Shown: positions 26,027 through 36,094, numbered from the stretch's first letter. The stretch is 64,000 nucleotides of DNA from Methylomonas methanica (GCF_001644035.1 NZ_LUUG01000064.1:1-64000), one strand, 5' to 3'. Translations and numbers: made by a program. Notes: generated by a model not told the origin, from the sequence alone.

Positions 26027-27154
26027 CTATTTAGGAATGGCCGTAGCCAGCTCCAACGCCCGATCCAGTTCCGCCAATGTGTTGTAAAAATGCGGGGAGA
26101 ATCTTATGCCACCGCCGCGCAGCGCGCAGACCACGCCATTTTTCTGTAAGTGTTTATAGAGCACGTCGTTGTCTATGCGCCGGTGTTTGAAGTTGACGAT
26201 GCCGGATTTCAAACGGCTGTGTCGCTCAGACAGCAAAATCAGTTCGTCGTTGGCGTTGATGGCGTCGCGCAGGTAGTCGCTGCGTTCCAGAACCAGGGCT
26301 TCGACTGTTGCCATGCCGGTTTCCAGCAGCAAAGATAAGCTGGCGGACAAGGCGTGTATCCCCTGCATATTCGGACTGCCGCATTCGAAGCGTCGGGCGC
26401 CGGGGTGAATCTCCCAAGGTAGGTTTTCGTAGTTATGCGTGTCTTTCATCATATGCCAGCCGTATTGGCTGAGCTTGAGCCGGTCGCGGGTCGCCGGGTT
26501 GGTGTAAAACACCCCCAGGCCTTCCGGGCCGAATAGCCATTTATGGCCGTCGGCCATCACGAAGTCGGCGTGATAGGCTTGCACGTCGAACTGCACCGCG
26601 CCCAGACTTTGAATGGCATCGATGCAAAACAAAATGCCGCGCTGCCGACAAAAGTCGCCGATGCGTTCCAGGTCCATACGCAAGCCGGAAGCGAATTGAA
26701 TGGAACTTATAGTCAGCAAACGGGTGGCGCTGTCCACCAGCGCAAACAAGGCGTCTTCAGGCGTGTCGGCGCTGTGCAAATCGGCTTCTCTAAATGCCAC
26801 GCCGCGTTCGGCCAAGGCTTGCCAGGGCAGGCGGTTGGAGGGAAATTCCTGGTTGCTGGAGACAATGTTGTCGCCGGCCTGCCAGGGTAAGCCAAAAGCC
26901 ACGAAAGACAACGCTTCCGAGGTGTTTTTCACCAGTGCGATGTCGTTGGCCGAAGGTGCATTGAGCAAGGTCTGCAATTGGCGGCGGATTTCATTTTCCT
27001 TTTTCAACCAATCCAGATAGTAATGCGAGCCGAATTGGCAGTTTTGTTCGGCAAATTGAATCACCGCCGCGCTGGTGCGTTTCGGCCAAGGGGCCACTGC
27101 AGCGTGGTTGAGGTAGATCAAGTCGTCGATTAGGGGGAATTCCGGATGTCTCAT
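26027..27154 (-). CDS. Class V aminotransferase-fold PLP enzyme
   Basis: A 375-residue PLP-dependent enzyme of the aminotransferase class V / cysteine desulfurase superfamily. It begins with IYLNHAAVAPWP, the usual N-terminal strand. DAIQSLGAVQFDV supplies the PLP-contacting Asp, and ADGHKWLFGPEGLG the Lys that forms the Schiff base. No catalytic Cys loop of IscS/SufS type is apparent, so a lyase, epimerase or aminotransferase is more likely than a desulfurase. The reaction cannot be named. A PhyH oxygenase lies upstream on the same strand, 245 bp away. Confidence 0.8.
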   Translation of the reverse strand: MRHPEFPLIDDLIYLNHAAVAPWPKRTSAAVIQFAEQNCQFGSHYYLDWLKKENEIRRQLQTLLNAPSANDIALVKNTSEALSFVAFGLPWQAGDNIVSSNQEFPSNRLPWQALAERGVAFREADLHSADTPEDALFALVDSATRLLTISSIQFASGLRMDLERIGDFCRQRGILFCIDAIQSLGAVQFDVQAYHADFVMADGHKWLFGPEGLGVFYTNPATRDRLKLSQYGWHMMKDTHNYENLPWEIHPGARRFECGSPNMQGIHALSASLSLLLETGMATVEALVLERSDYLRDAINANDELILLSERHSRLKSGIVNFKHRRIDNDVLYKHLQKNGVVCALRGGGIRFSPHFYNTLAELDRALELATAIPK

Positions 27155-27398
27155 AAGTTTTACCGCGCCGCAATTTGAAGTGCGATCAGTATAATTTATC
27201 GACTGTTTCCCGGCTTGGCCGTTTTAGGCCTGATCGTGATCGGGACGAAGGCTATGTTTTTAGGTACCAACGCGAACGAAGCCAAAGGGAACCTGCAAAA
27301 AATCCCCTCATCCCAAGCTTCTCGAGGCGGGATAAGGTGTTTTCAATGCTTGGAAGTCCCTAAAAATAACTAAATCGCTTGGTTTGACGTTTGCAAAG
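27155..27398. other. Intergenic region with degenerate CCCTCATCCC repeat
   Basis: CCCCTCATCCCAAGCTTCTC and the partner GGGATAAGG (27304-27338) are a weakened copy of the repeat at 30103-30191. No gene is seen. Confidence 0.45.
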
Positions 27399-28208
27399 TC
27401 AGGACTGTCTGGGTTGTATCAGCATCGTGCGCGCCAGTCTGTACCATTGCTTATTCTCTATGGTATCCAGTTCGGCGGATGTCGGCAGATTGTCGGTATC
27501 AAGATATTGCGCGGTGTAGCGGTGCGGCCTGCCGACGCAAAGATCCAGGGCTTTTCTGCAAGGATTTAGCTGGTAATTACCCCGGTGCAGCATTTGCGCG
27601 TCAAAAATCAAAATATCTCCCGGCTCCAGGCCGATTAGTACTGAGTTCGGCAGTGACTCGCTGTTGGTATGGCCGTTAAGTTCCAGTCTGACATTTCTTT
27701 CCAGTTCGGTATCCCAGCGTTGGTGGGTGCCGGGTATCAATTCGATGCCGGTTTCCGGTAACAGCGGTATCCGAATATGCAAAGCCAGGATATTGGGCTG
27801 CTCGGCTTGCAAATCGGCGTCGTCAATCGGGCTGTATTGCATATCCCGGTGCCAATAGGGCTGGCGGCTATTTTGGTGGGGGTTGAAGAAAAGCTGGGTG
27901 TTGTGGAAATAAATCTCCTCGCCAAATAGATCGGCTAACAGTGTCGTAAGCTGTTTGGCACTAAGGAGTTGAAAGAAGCGCAGTCTTTCGGCGTGATGTT
28001 GTTCGAAATAACGCGGATGGGTCAGCGAATGCATGTTGACCAGCCTTTGTTCGATGTAACTGCTATGGTTTTCTTTTAGCCATTGCCCATGAATTCGATC
28101 GACGATTTTGCTCAAGGCATCGACTTCCGAGGGGCTGAAAAGCGCTTTGACGACTAGATATCCTTGCTGCCGGTAGGTTTCCGCTGATTCCATGTTTTTA
28201 CCGTTCAT
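27399..28208 (-). CDS. Phytanoyl-CoA dioxygenase family (PhyH) protein
   Basis: A 269-residue Fe(II)/2-oxoglutarate dioxygenase. The iron triad is visible as H-x-D in YWHRDMQYSP and the distal His in DAQMLHRGNYQ. The 2-oxoglutarate-binding Arg is probably in RKALDLCVGRP. Other family features are TQLFFNPHQ and LIPGTHQRWD. The substrate is unknown. Two in-frame ATGs five codons apart (28208, 28193) have similar weak ribosome sites; I kept the first. It is probably transcribed with the PLP enzyme downstream. Confidence 0.82.
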   Translation of the reverse strand: MNGKNMESAETYRQQGYLVVKALFSPSEVDALSKIVDRIHGQWLKENHSSYIEQRLVNMHSLTHPRYFEQHHAERLRFFQLLSAKQLTTLLADLFGEEIYFHNTQLFFNPHQNSRQPYWHRDMQYSPIDDADLQAEQPNILALHIRIPLLPETGIELIPGTHQRWDTELERNVRLELNGHTNSESLPNSVLIGLEPGDILIFDAQMLHRGNYQLNPCRKALDLCVGRPHRYTAQYLDTDNLPTSAELDTIENKQWYRLARTMLIQPRQS

Positions 28209-28533
28209 TGCTGAGAATGATTTAATCGCGGCAATCTACTTTGAGGTTTATGCCGATAAGCCATTCGCCGGTTTTTGGCTACAAATTGCATTGATTACCT
28301 ATTTTATATCGCCGGCAATTCGATATTTCAATTGGGTTGTCAGTCTAGCCGGCGGTCTTCAGCGCTATCAACTGGTTAGCGTCAGCCGACAGTGCTGTGC
28401 TGGTTCAGCCTATTCGGCCAGAGAAATAAACCCAAAGGGCAGCGTCTATCCGCCGCAGCCGGAAAAAATGACCGGAAGGCTTTTAAAACAGGTTACGATC
28501 CTAATATATTAAACGGCGTTTTTATTTTGGTTG
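28209..28533. other. Intergenic region between divergent genes
   Basis: Divergent promoters for the PhyH gene and the antiporter should lie here. An open frame at 28192-28512 overlaps the PhyH start and has no recognisable features. I see no repeat or RNA gene. Confidence 0.5.
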
Positions 28534-30090
28534 ATGGATATGATGGAATTAATCTGGATTGGCACGGCATATATCGCTGGTTTGGTGGCCAGCCGCCTGT
28601 CTTTTCCGCCGCTGGTTGGTTACCTGGTGGCCGGTTATGTATTGCATGCTCTGGACATTGCGGTGCTCCCCGATCTTCACCATTTGGCTGAGATCGGTAT
28701 CGAATTACTACTGTTTTCGGTCGGTTTGAAGCTCAAGCCCAGTTCGCTGATTCGCCGCGAGGTGCTTAGCGTCGGCGGCTCGCATTTGTTGTTAATGGCG
28801 ATGACTTCCGCTTTGGTATTTTTTTGGCTGGACGAGCATATGACCGGCGGCTTGGTGCTGGGTATCAGTTTGGCGTTCTCCAGCACGGTGTTGGCTCTTA
28901 AGGTGCTGGAAGATAACGGCGAGTTGTCCTCGCTGCACGGCCGGGATGTGATGAGTATCCTGATCTTGCAGGACATCGTGGCGATCGGGCTGCTGGCGCT
29001 GGCCGAAGGCAAGCAGCCGACGCCTTGGGCCCTGGCTTTATTGTTATTACCGCTGTTGCGGCCGATTGCACATCGGGTGTTATCGGTCAGCCGCTCCTCT
29101 GAACTGAAGCTGTTGCTGGGCGTGACGCTGGCATTGGCGGGTGGCGTCGCAGCGGAAAGCGTAGGCATTGCCGCCGATATTGGCGCCTTGTTAACCGGCG
29201 TCATGTTGGCTAATCATCCCAGGATAAAGGAGTTAAGCGATAGGCTGTGGGGCTTGAAAGAGCTGTTTTTGGTCGCGTTTTTCTTGCAGATCGGCGTCAG
29301 CGATTTACCGAATCGCGAGCAGATCATAGATGCCTTGCAATTGCTGGCTTTGTTGCCGCTGCAAGGTGCACTGTTCTTTGGTTTATTTGTGGTGGCCGGA
29401 CTCAGGGCGCGCACCGCATTCGTCTCGTCTTTGGCCTTGATGACCTACAGCGAGTTTGCGCTGATTACCACCGGTGCGGTGGTAAAAGCCCAACTATTGC
29501 CGGCGGAATGGAACGCCATTATCAGTCTGGCGGTGGCCGGTTCGTTGGCGATTGCCGCGCCGTTAAACCGTTATTCGCATAGGCTGTTCTCCTGGGCCGA
29601 GCCGGTATTGGTGCGCCTCGAACGAAAGTCCGACCATCCGGACCGCTTACCGGATTCATTCGGCGCCGCCGAATGGCTGGTGATAGGCATGGGACGGACC
29701 GGTGGGGTGGTGTATAAAACCTTGTGTCAGCAGGAGCAGCGCGTGGTTGGTTTGGATGCCGACCCTACTGTGTTGGAATATCATCTTGCCGCTGGTCGGC
29801 GAGTGGTCTACGGCGATGCCGAAGATACCGAATTATGGACCGGTTTACCCTTACATAAAGTCAAAGGCATTTTCCTCACCGTACCGGCTTTTGAAGTGCG
29901 CCTGACTGCCGTGGCCCAGCTTAGAAAGCGCGGTTTCACCGGGCAAATCAGCAGTATTTGTTATCACGGTGTGGAAGAGCAGCAATTATTAAGTATGGGG
30001 GCCAATGTTGTGATTCATCCTTTGATTGAGGCCGGTAACCGCCTGGCGCGTCTGATGTTGGAGAGTGACGAAGCAAGCCGGCTGAAATAA
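28534..30090 (+). CDS. KefB-type (CPA2) cation:proton antiporter with TrkA-N domain
   Basis: A 518-residue protein. Residues about 1-370 are a Na+/H+ exchanger-type membrane domain with about 12 helices (FPPLVGYLVAGYVLHALD, GIELLLFSVGLKLKP, LAFSSTVLALKVLED, ILILQDIVAIGLLAL). About 385-510 form a nucleotide-binding RCK/TrkA-N domain with GMGRTGGVVYKTLCQQ. Likely role is K+/H+ exchange at the inner membrane; ligand control (glutathione or NAD) is not certain. Start could be ATG 28534 or 28543, both with weak sites. It is a single gene ending at a repeat-borne terminator. With Kdp it gives K+ uptake and release in one window. Confidence 0.85.
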   Translation: MDMMELIWIGTAYIAGLVASRLSFPPLVGYLVAGYVLHALDIAVLPDLHHLAEIGIELLLFSVGLKLKPSSLIRREVLSVGGSHLLLMAMTSALVFFWLDEHMTGGLVLGISLAFSSTVLALKVLEDNGELSSLHGRDVMSILILQDIVAIGLLALAEGKQPTPWALALLLLPLLRPIAHRVLSVSRSSELKLLLGVTLALAGGVAAESVGIAADIGALLTGVMLANHPRIKELSDRLWGLKELFLVAFFLQIGVSDLPNREQIIDALQLLALLPLQGALFFGLFVVAGLRARTAFVSSLALMTYSEFALITTGAVVKAQLLPAEWNAIISLAVAGSLAIAAPLNRYSHRLFSWAEPVLVRLERKSDHPDRLPDSFGAAEWLVIGMGRTGGVVYKTLCQQEQRVVGLDADPTVLEYHLAAGRRVVYGDAEDTELWTGLPLHKVKGIFLTVPAFEVRLTAVAQLRKRGFTGQISSICYHGVEEQQLLSMGANVVIHPLIEAGNRLARLMLESDEASRLK

Positions 30091-30102
30091 GCCAAAATAG
30101 AA

Positions 30103-30197
30103 CCCTCTCCCCATGGGAGAGGGCAGGGTGAGGGATGTAAATAATTGATTTTAATACCCTCATCCCAACCTTCTCCCGAAGGGAGAAGGGGTTTTTT
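30103..30197 (+). terminator. Repeat-borne terminator, double hairpin
   Basis: Two palindromes, CCCTCTCCC/GGGAGAGGG (30103-30123) and CCTTCTCCC/GGGAGAAGG (30169-30189), are joined by GCAGGGTGAGGG and CCCTCATCCC, which also pair with each other. Six T follow the second hairpin. It lies between convergent genes and ends the antiporter transcript. The same family occurs at 63535-63561 and, degenerate, at 27304-27338. Confidence 0.75.
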
Positions 30198-30219
30198 AAT
30201 TTTCAGAAGTCCCGTGTGC

Positions 30220-31605
30220 TTATTCCGGCTTGCCGGAATCGGGCATATCGCCCAGCCGCTTGCCGACTTTAAATAAACTCCACGCCAGCACCAGCACCAT
30301 CAAGCTGATCGCCAAACCGAGGAATAGGTGGCTATTCAATAGCTTGGCAAAATCGAACTTTTCCTCTTCAGGCGCCAGCGCGGTTTCCGGGCCCAAGCCG
30401 GCGAGCGTGCTTTGATAGCCTCGGCGCAGCAGCTCCTGGATCGGTGCGACATCGTAGCGCGGGGCCTCGACGTGATCGGCGCCATACTGCAAGCGATAAC
30501 TTACGCCGGCTTGCGGCAGAAACAACAATTGATAACCAAGCCCGCTGCCGGTAATGGTGTTGATATGCAAGATAGGATTATCTTGATTGCGGATCAGGAT
30601 ACGGTAATGCGCCTGGCGTTGTTCCGGGAAGGAAATACCGGTTTGGTCGCGGTTGATGTCTTGATAATGCAAGGCTTCCAGCGTGGCGCTGCCGATGGTC
30701 TGCATTTGGGTGGTTATGCCTTGTTGAAGCGGGATTTGTACTTCCGCGCCCCGGCTGAAATTCGGCGTCATGATTTGCAGGTTAAAGCCGGTCAGCGGTT
30801 GCCGCAGGGTTTCGATGTCGACCACACTGGTTTTATGTTCCGCATCCTGGCTGATTTTGAAGCTGCTGACCGGGTAATCGAAGGCTTGATAGTCCGCCGC
30901 CAGCGTTTCGCTGTTGAGATGCCATAGGTCGATGCGCTCGACATGTAGCGCTTCGGTTTGCAATTGTGTTGACTCTTCGCGCTGCACTTCCTCGTTACCG
31001 CGTAGCGTGCGGGTCAATTCCAATAGTTCGGCAACGCGGGTTTGATTGGCTTTGGCGACGACGATTTTGAACTGGCGGAAGCTGTTGGCGGGTAAGGAGA
31101 CGTCGCGGTTGCCGACGCTCATGTAGCGCGAGTAATCGTAAATCAGCGATTTATCTACCAATAGCTGCCAGTTTTCGCCGTCGTTGGAACCGTGGATTTG
31201 CAAGGCGTATTCAAAATCGTGTTGGCTGGTGACCAGACTCAAGCCGTCGGCGTTGGCCGCGTTTTTGTCCAGCTTTACGGTGATTACGAAGCCTTCGTCG
31301 CCGAATTTTTGCAAGTCCACCGTTTCGCTACGGGCCGGTTGGCGGCGGCTTACGGTTTTTTGGCCGGCGATTTTTTGCAGCAAATACGGGGTTTCGATGC
31401 CGTTTTGATCGGTCAGGCGCAGGTCGCGAAAATCGGCGGCGCTGTTGGCGTAAACCGCGCTGTCCAGCGGCACGGCCAGCAAGCTTTGTTGCGAGCTATC
31501 GGGCGTTAGCACGGGCCTGCTAAACCGGTAAGCGGGTGCTTCGTTGGCCTGCGCCTGAGCAAACAACAGGCAACCCAATACTGCAAATTTGGCGATCATG
31601 ATCAT
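30220..31605 (-). CDS. DUF3999 family membrane-anchored protein
   Basis: A 461-residue protein with a signal peptide (cleavage near AQAQA/NEAP), a long beta-rich periplasmic region and one C-terminal transmembrane helix (HLFLGLAISLMVLVLAWSLF). This layout and sequence (DFRDLRLTDQNGIETPYLLQ) match DUF3999. Function is not established. Its ATG overlaps the stop of the DUF2339 gene upstream (ATGA), and the two families are regularly neighbours, so they probably form a membrane complex. Confidence 0.82.
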   Translation of the reverse strand: MIMIAKFAVLGCLLFAQAQANEAPAYRFSRPVLTPDSSQQSLLAVPLDSAVYANSAADFRDLRLTDQNGIETPYLLQKIAGQKTVSRRQPARSETVDLQKFGDEGFVITVKLDKNAANADGLSLVTSQHDFEYALQIHGSNDGENWQLLVDKSLIYDYSRYMSVGNRDVSLPANSFRQFKIVVAKANQTRVAELLELTRTLRGNEEVQREESTQLQTEALHVERIDLWHLNSETLAADYQAFDYPVSSFKISQDAEHKTSVVDIETLRQPLTGFNLQIMTPNFSRGAEVQIPLQQGITTQMQTIGSATLEALHYQDINRDQTGISFPEQRQAHYRILIRNQDNPILHINTITGSGLGYQLLFLPQAGVSYRLQYGADHVEAPRYDVAPIQELLRRGYQSTLAGLGPETALAPEEEKFDFAKLLNSHLFLGLAISLMVLVLAWSLFKVGKRLGDMPDSGKPE

Positions 31606-34118
31606 GTTTTTTGGTCGGTATTGCCGATAAAAGTTTGTTGATAACGCATGTAAAAAAACGCGCCGCCCAGCGCCAGCATGCCCAGCACGATAAAGGCGAC
31701 GATCCGGTAAATTTGTTCTAGTCGGGCGAGATCGATAAAAAACACCTTCCAGGCCACTAGCGCAAACAGCGCCAGACCGACCAGGCGCAAGCTGGAGATT
31801 TGCCGCTTGATGCCGTTAAACACCAGCGTCAACGCAAATATCGACCACAAGATCGACACACCGCCGGAGCGTAAACCCGGCACATATTGATACAGCAGCG
31901 AGTTAATTTCCAGGCTTAAAAAGGTAAACAGCAAGACCAGGGCCGCGCCGCCCAGCCAGTGGCGGATGTTGCCGGTGTCGGCTGTACTGTCCGATAAGCG
32001 GCGCAAGGCAAACAGCAAAAAGCCTATGGTCGCGGCAAAATCCAGCAAGCGCATCAAGGCCAGTTCGAACGAATAGCCGCCGCCGTAACGCAGGGTCCAA
32101 ACGCTGTCGCCGACCGCGATATGGCCCAAAGTCAAATCCCAGGACGGCAGATCGAACAGCAGCATTTTAACGAACACGCCGATCAGGAACAGCCGCATCG
32201 CTTGTAGCAGCCAGTACCCGGCGCCGGCTACGTAGCGGGATAAAAGCAGCCAGCACAGCGCCAGCCAAATCAACGTCAATACCGGTAATTGCAAGGGCGG
32301 ATAAAGATAGGCAAAGCTGCGGAACAACTCCAATTGCAGCACGATAAACAACAGGCCGCCGCCGACCAGCAGGATGATTTGCAGCAGCAGATTGTCTTTT
32401 AGCCATAGCGGTACATCGTTTCCGGCAGCGCAAGCCAGCGGTGAAGCAGGCGCCGGCTTTTCGATCAGCGTATAGGCCAATGCCAGCGACAATATCGGGA
32501 TGCCGAAGCTGATTACCCGTTCCAGCAAGCCCAGCAAGAAGGTGCCGAACGATTGCTGGCTATCCATTTGCATGCCGTATTGGCCGGGCAAGTCGATGAA
32601 ACAAAAACGCACCAGCACCAGGGCATACAGCAGATACGCCACTTGCTTTAAAAACGCGCTCCTTAGTTTGCCCGCCATCCATAGCATCACCAGGGCTTGT
32701 AGAGACCAACTGACAGTAATCCATTGATTGGACAACAGCAAGGGCAGGGTGATGGTCACAAAAAACGCCGCCAAACCAATGAAGCTGATCAACAGCTCTT
32801 TATCCGCCACCTTCCGCGCCAGACAGTAATAGACATGGCCGACATAAAATGCCGCTAGCGCCACGGTCAATAATGCAGTCCAGATTTGGCCGTAAGCGTC
32901 GTCGATCAAATGGTAAGCGGTGCCGAAGTAGATCGCGGCGTTGACGATCAAGCCGATTAAATCCAGCAGAGTCGATTTGGTTTGGTTGACCAGGCAAAAC
33001 AAAAACACCGTGGTGGAATACAGCACAAAAAAGCCGGTCAAGAACGGCAATACCTGCCAAAAATACTCGACCTGATAATTCTGCATCGAGCCGAAGAACA
33101 ACAGGTAATTAAAGAAAAAGCTCAGGAAATTTAATAAATGCCATTGCTTGTACCAGTTGATCGCCAGGATGCCGGTGCCCAGCAGTAACATGTAACTAAA
33201 CAAACCGGGGAAATTGACCTGACCGGTGGAGAGCATGATGGGCGTGCAATAGCCGCCGATGATCGCAAAGATAGCGACCAACATGGAGTCCAGCTTGATC
33301 GCCAAAAACGCGGCGCAGGCGGTGACCAGTATCATCAGCGCGAAGGTGGGGTACACCTCAAGCAGATGGTAAAAACTATGCGCGGCGAACACGCTGAAAT
33401 ACAACACCGCGATACCGCCGCCCAGCAAACCCTGGCTGAACAAATGGTAGTTGCCGCCGACCAAGCGCACGCCGCCGATGATCATGCCCACACCGGCCAG
33501 CACCGATAGCGCCACCCGCGCCTGCTCGCCGAGCATGCCGTTATCGATGGAATATTTCAGGAAAAAGCCGATGCCGGTGACCAGAATCAACACGCCGATA
33601 CGCAACAACCAATTGCTGGCGACCGCATATTCCATTGCCACGCCTTCCGGCCGATGGCCTTCGCCGACGATGATCCAGTTCCAGATTTCTTTGAGAATTT
33701 TCTGTGCGGCCAGCTCGAAACGGCTGGGCTCGGCGGGCTGCCAGCTAGCTTGATTCCAGGGATTTTCCTGGAGTGGCTCTACAGCAGGGCTTGGCGCTAT
33801 TTCGGGTGTTGCCGGAGCCGGTTCGGCAGGGAGCTGGCTGGCGGTAATATCGAAAAGCACCTGTTCCGTTGCCGGCGTTTGCACTTCGAATAGCGCGGGT
33901 TGCGGCGGCGTTTCGGTAGTCGCAGTCGGCGCTTGTGGCCTCGCCAGCTCGCGCAGCAGTTTGCGGTCTTCGCGCAGCGCCGCTTCTATCTTACGCAAGG
34001 TTTGATTAATTTCATCCTGATTACGTTTTTGGCGGCCCATTAAAACGGCCAACATCGCGATCATTACGATGGGTACCAAAATCAGGATAAACGCGATAAA
34101 ACCTAAAAAATCGTCCAC
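31602..34118 (-). CDS. DUF2339 family polytopic membrane protein
   Basis: An 838-residue protein. It has one N-terminal helix, a coiled-coil-like segment (NQTLRKIEAALREDRKLLRE), a Pro/Ala/Thr-rich linker (about 60-130), then about 22 membrane helices, including VLILVTGIGFFLKYSIDNGM, a DUF2339 hallmark. Function is unknown; the family has been linked to envelope or polysaccharide processes without firm proof. It is the first gene of a two-gene unit with DUF3999. Confidence 0.83.
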   Translation of the reverse strand: MDDFLGFIAFILILVPIVMIAMLAVLMGRQKRNQDEINQTLRKIEAALREDRKLLRELARPQAPTATTETPPQPALFEVQTPATEQVLFDITASQLPAEPAPATPEIAPSPAVEPLQENPWNQASWQPAEPSRFELAAQKILKEIWNWIIVGEGHRPEGVAMEYAVASNWLLRIGVLILVTGIGFFLKYSIDNGMLGEQARVALSVLAGVGMIIGGVRLVGGNYHLFSQGLLGGGIAVLYFSVFAAHSFYHLLEVYPTFALMILVTACAAFLAIKLDSMLVAIFAIIGGYCTPIMLSTGQVNFPGLFSYMLLLGTGILAINWYKQWHLLNFLSFFFNYLLFFGSMQNYQVEYFWQVLPFLTGFFVLYSTTVFLFCLVNQTKSTLLDLIGLIVNAAIYFGTAYHLIDDAYGQIWTALLTVALAAFYVGHVYYCLARKVADKELLISFIGLAAFFVTITLPLLLSNQWITVSWSLQALVMLWMAGKLRSAFLKQVAYLLYALVLVRFCFIDLPGQYGMQMDSQQSFGTFLLGLLERVISFGIPILSLALAYTLIEKPAPASPLACAAGNDVPLWLKDNLLLQIILLVGGGLLFIVLQLELFRSFAYLYPPLQLPVLTLIWLALCWLLLSRYVAGAGYWLLQAMRLFLIGVFVKMLLFDLPSWDLTLGHIAVGDSVWTLRYGGGYSFELALMRLLDFAATIGFLLFALRRLSDSTADTGNIRHWLGGAALVLLFTFLSLEINSLLYQYVPGLRSGGVSILWSIFALTLVFNGIKRQISSLRLVGLALFALVAWKVFFIDLARLEQIYRIVAFIVLGMLALGGAFFYMRYQQTFIGNTDQKT

Positions 34119-34370
34119 GGCAACTCTCCAAGGCTGGGCAAACGGCGGGTTATTTGGGTATTGAGCAGGCTTTTCAGGTTACGGCCACGTTTTCTGCACA
34201 AAACCGGCGACGCGCTAGGTTAAGCGTCAATTTGCAAAAGTAGTCGTATTCGTGAGCGGCGTCACTATTCAGGATAACCGCTTGTTACTCTGATTGCTAT
34301 ATGTGGCCCGTGCGGCAAGGATTTGTTCTATGCTTGATGCATGGATTACAAGGGTAAGCTTAGGATTACA

Positions 34371-34397
34371 TATAGATTTACCAGGAGCTGCCGACAA
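34371..34397 (+). promoter_or_regulatory. Candidate sigma-28 (FliA) promoter
   Basis: TATA, 15 bases, then GCCGACAA matches the flagellar consensus TAAA-N15-GCCGATAA at 3 of 4 and 7 of 8 positions. Transcription would start about 37 bases upstream of the chemoreceptor ATG. Chemoreceptors are common FliA targets. Confidence 0.5.
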
Positions 34398-34440
34398 CCC
34401 AAGATGTATAACCACACACTCCAATGCATTGGCTGATCTC

Positions 34441-36048
34441 ATGAATAAGAACTCCACAATCCAATCCAAAATATTGCTGAGCATAGCCAGTGTGTTTTTA
34501 TTGCTGATGTTTGTCAGTACGCTGTTTATGGCGGAAAGGCAAAAAGACATGATACAAACGCTGGCGACCGATAAAGCCCGGGATATTGCGAATAGTTATT
34601 TCGACGGCGTGAATACGCTGATGCTGACCGGCGCGATGGCGCAGGGTGAAGTATTGCGGGAAAAAGCCCTTTCGCATGCCAATGTCACGGAAGTGCGTTT
34701 AATTCGTGGCAAGGAGATTGCCGATTTTTACGGTCCCGGCAAAGCCGAGCAAAGAGCCGTTGATAATCTGGATGATCGAGCGCTGGCGGGTGAAAGCATC
34801 ATTCAACCGGGTAACGACAAAAACGGACGCCTGATCACCGTGCTGGAGCCGGTTAAGGCTAGCGCCAATTTTCGCGGCACCAACTGCCTGACTTGTCATG
34901 CGGTGAGCGAGGGGACGGTGTTGGGTGCGGTGCGGGTGAGTTTTTCACTGGCAAATCTCGATGCGCAGATCAATCGCGATTTGGTGGTTGCGTCGGCTAT
35001 CTCCTTGGTGATGTTTGCCGGCGGTCTGTTGCTGGTGAACATGTTGATGCGCAAGATTGTGGTCAATCCATTAGTGGCCATGCGCGATACGGTTAACGCC
35101 ATTGCCGGACAGTCGGATTTACGGCAACGATTGCAAGTCGATTCCGGCGATGAAATCGGCCAGGTCAGCGTATCCTTCAATACCATGCTGGCTAATTTTG
35201 CCGGTAGCTTGGGGCAAGTGTCTTCTGTTAGCCAACAATTGGCGTCGGCGACCAACCAAATATCCGGAGTAGCCAGGCAAACCTCGCAAGCGGCCACGCA
35301 ACAACGTAGCGAAACCGAGACGGTGATTCAAGCGATTCACGAACTGGAGAATTCTGTGCAGGACGTGCGCGGTGGTGCTACCGGTGCGGCTCAAGCTTCC
35401 GTGGAAGCCGATCAGGAGGCCGCGCAAGGCGCGGCGACGACTAAAAATGCCATCAATGGTATCAACGAACTGGTGAATGAAATCGACCGCGCCGCCGAAG
35501 TCATCAAGCGTCTGGATCAGAAAAGTAACGGTGTCGGCGCAGTGTTGGATGTGATCAAAGGCTTGGCCGAGCAAACCAACTTGTTAGCCTTGAACGCCGC
35601 CATCGAAGCCGCCAGGGCCGGCGAGCAAGGGCGCGGGTTTGCGGTGGTGGCCGACGAAGTTCGCACCTTGGCAACCCGTTCGCATAAGGCAACCGAGGAA
35701 ATTCAAAGCATCATCGATCAATTGCAACGCGAAGCCAAAGACGCGGTGATGGTGATGAACAACGCCAAAAACAGCGCCGAGCAGCGCCGCGAACAAGTGC
35801 AAAGCGCCGACCAGGGTTTAAGCGCGATTGCCGAACGGGTCACACAGATTCGCCAATTGAACTCGCGGATGTCGCAAGCCGCCGACAATCAAAGCCGTGT
35901 TGCACAGCACGTGGGGCAAAGTATCACCAATATCGGCCAACTCACCGAGCGCACGGCTCAGGATGCCGCGCAGACTAATGCCGCCAGTAACGAGTTGGTG
36001 AAATTGGCCGTGCAATTGAATGAGTTGGTTAGTCAGTTTAAGCGATAG
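34441..36048 (+). CDS. Methyl-accepting chemotaxis protein with periplasmic c-type heme motif
   Basis: A 535-residue chemoreceptor. Order: TM1 (about 12-30), periplasmic sensor (about 31-175), TM2, HAMP ([16 protein letters not shown]), and a signalling domain with [20 protein letters not shown]. The sensor contains [20 protein letters not shown], a CxxCH heme c attachment site (C149, C152, H153) placed just before the last sensor strand. This suits redox, oxygen or NO sensing. The frame is open upstream to 34294, but ATG 34441 starts the basic-hydrophobic pattern expected and lies behind a FliA-like promoter. It is a single gene. Confidence 0.88.
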   Translation: MNKNSTIQSKILLSIASVFLLLMFVSTLFMAERQKDMIQTLATDKARDIANSYFDGVNTLMLTGAMAQGEVLREKALSHANVTEVRLIRGKEIADFYGPGKAEQRAVDNLDDRALAGESIIQPGNDKNGRLITVLEPVKASANFRGTNCLTCHAVSEGTVLGAVRVSFSLANLDAQINRDLVVASAISLVMFAGGLLLVNMLMRKIVVNPLVAMRDTVNAIAGQSDLRQRLQVDSGDEIGQVSVSFNTMLANFAGSLGQVSSVSQQLASATNQISGVARQTSQAATQQRSETETVIQAIHELENSVQDVRGGATGAAQASVEADQEAAQGAATTKNAINGINELVNEIDRAAEVIKRLDQKSNGVGAVLDVIKGLAEQTNLLALNAAIEAARAGEQGRGFAVVADEVRTLATRSHKATEEIQSIIDQLQREAKDAVMVMNNAKNSAEQRREQVQSADQGLSAIAERVTQIRQLNSRMSQAADNQSRVAQHVGQSITNIGQLTERTAQDAAQTNAASNELVKLAVQLNELVSQFKR

Positions 36049-36094
36049 TCTTGCAAGATAGATTCAACGTGCCTTACTGATTGATGCGTGACAT

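Noticed and set aside
25705-26087. Overlapping plus-strand frames with a PIPEGALAILG stretch
   Set aside because: The PEP-CTERM likeness lacks the basic tail and signal peptide; no start site is supported.
28192-28512. 106-codon frame between PhyH and antiporter genes
   Set aside because: It overlaps the PhyH start antisense and has no hydrophobic, domain or ribosome-site support.
34294-34440. N-terminal extension of the heme chemoreceptor
   Set aside because: It does not resemble receptor sequence and contains the FliA-like promoter; ATG 34441 fits TM1.
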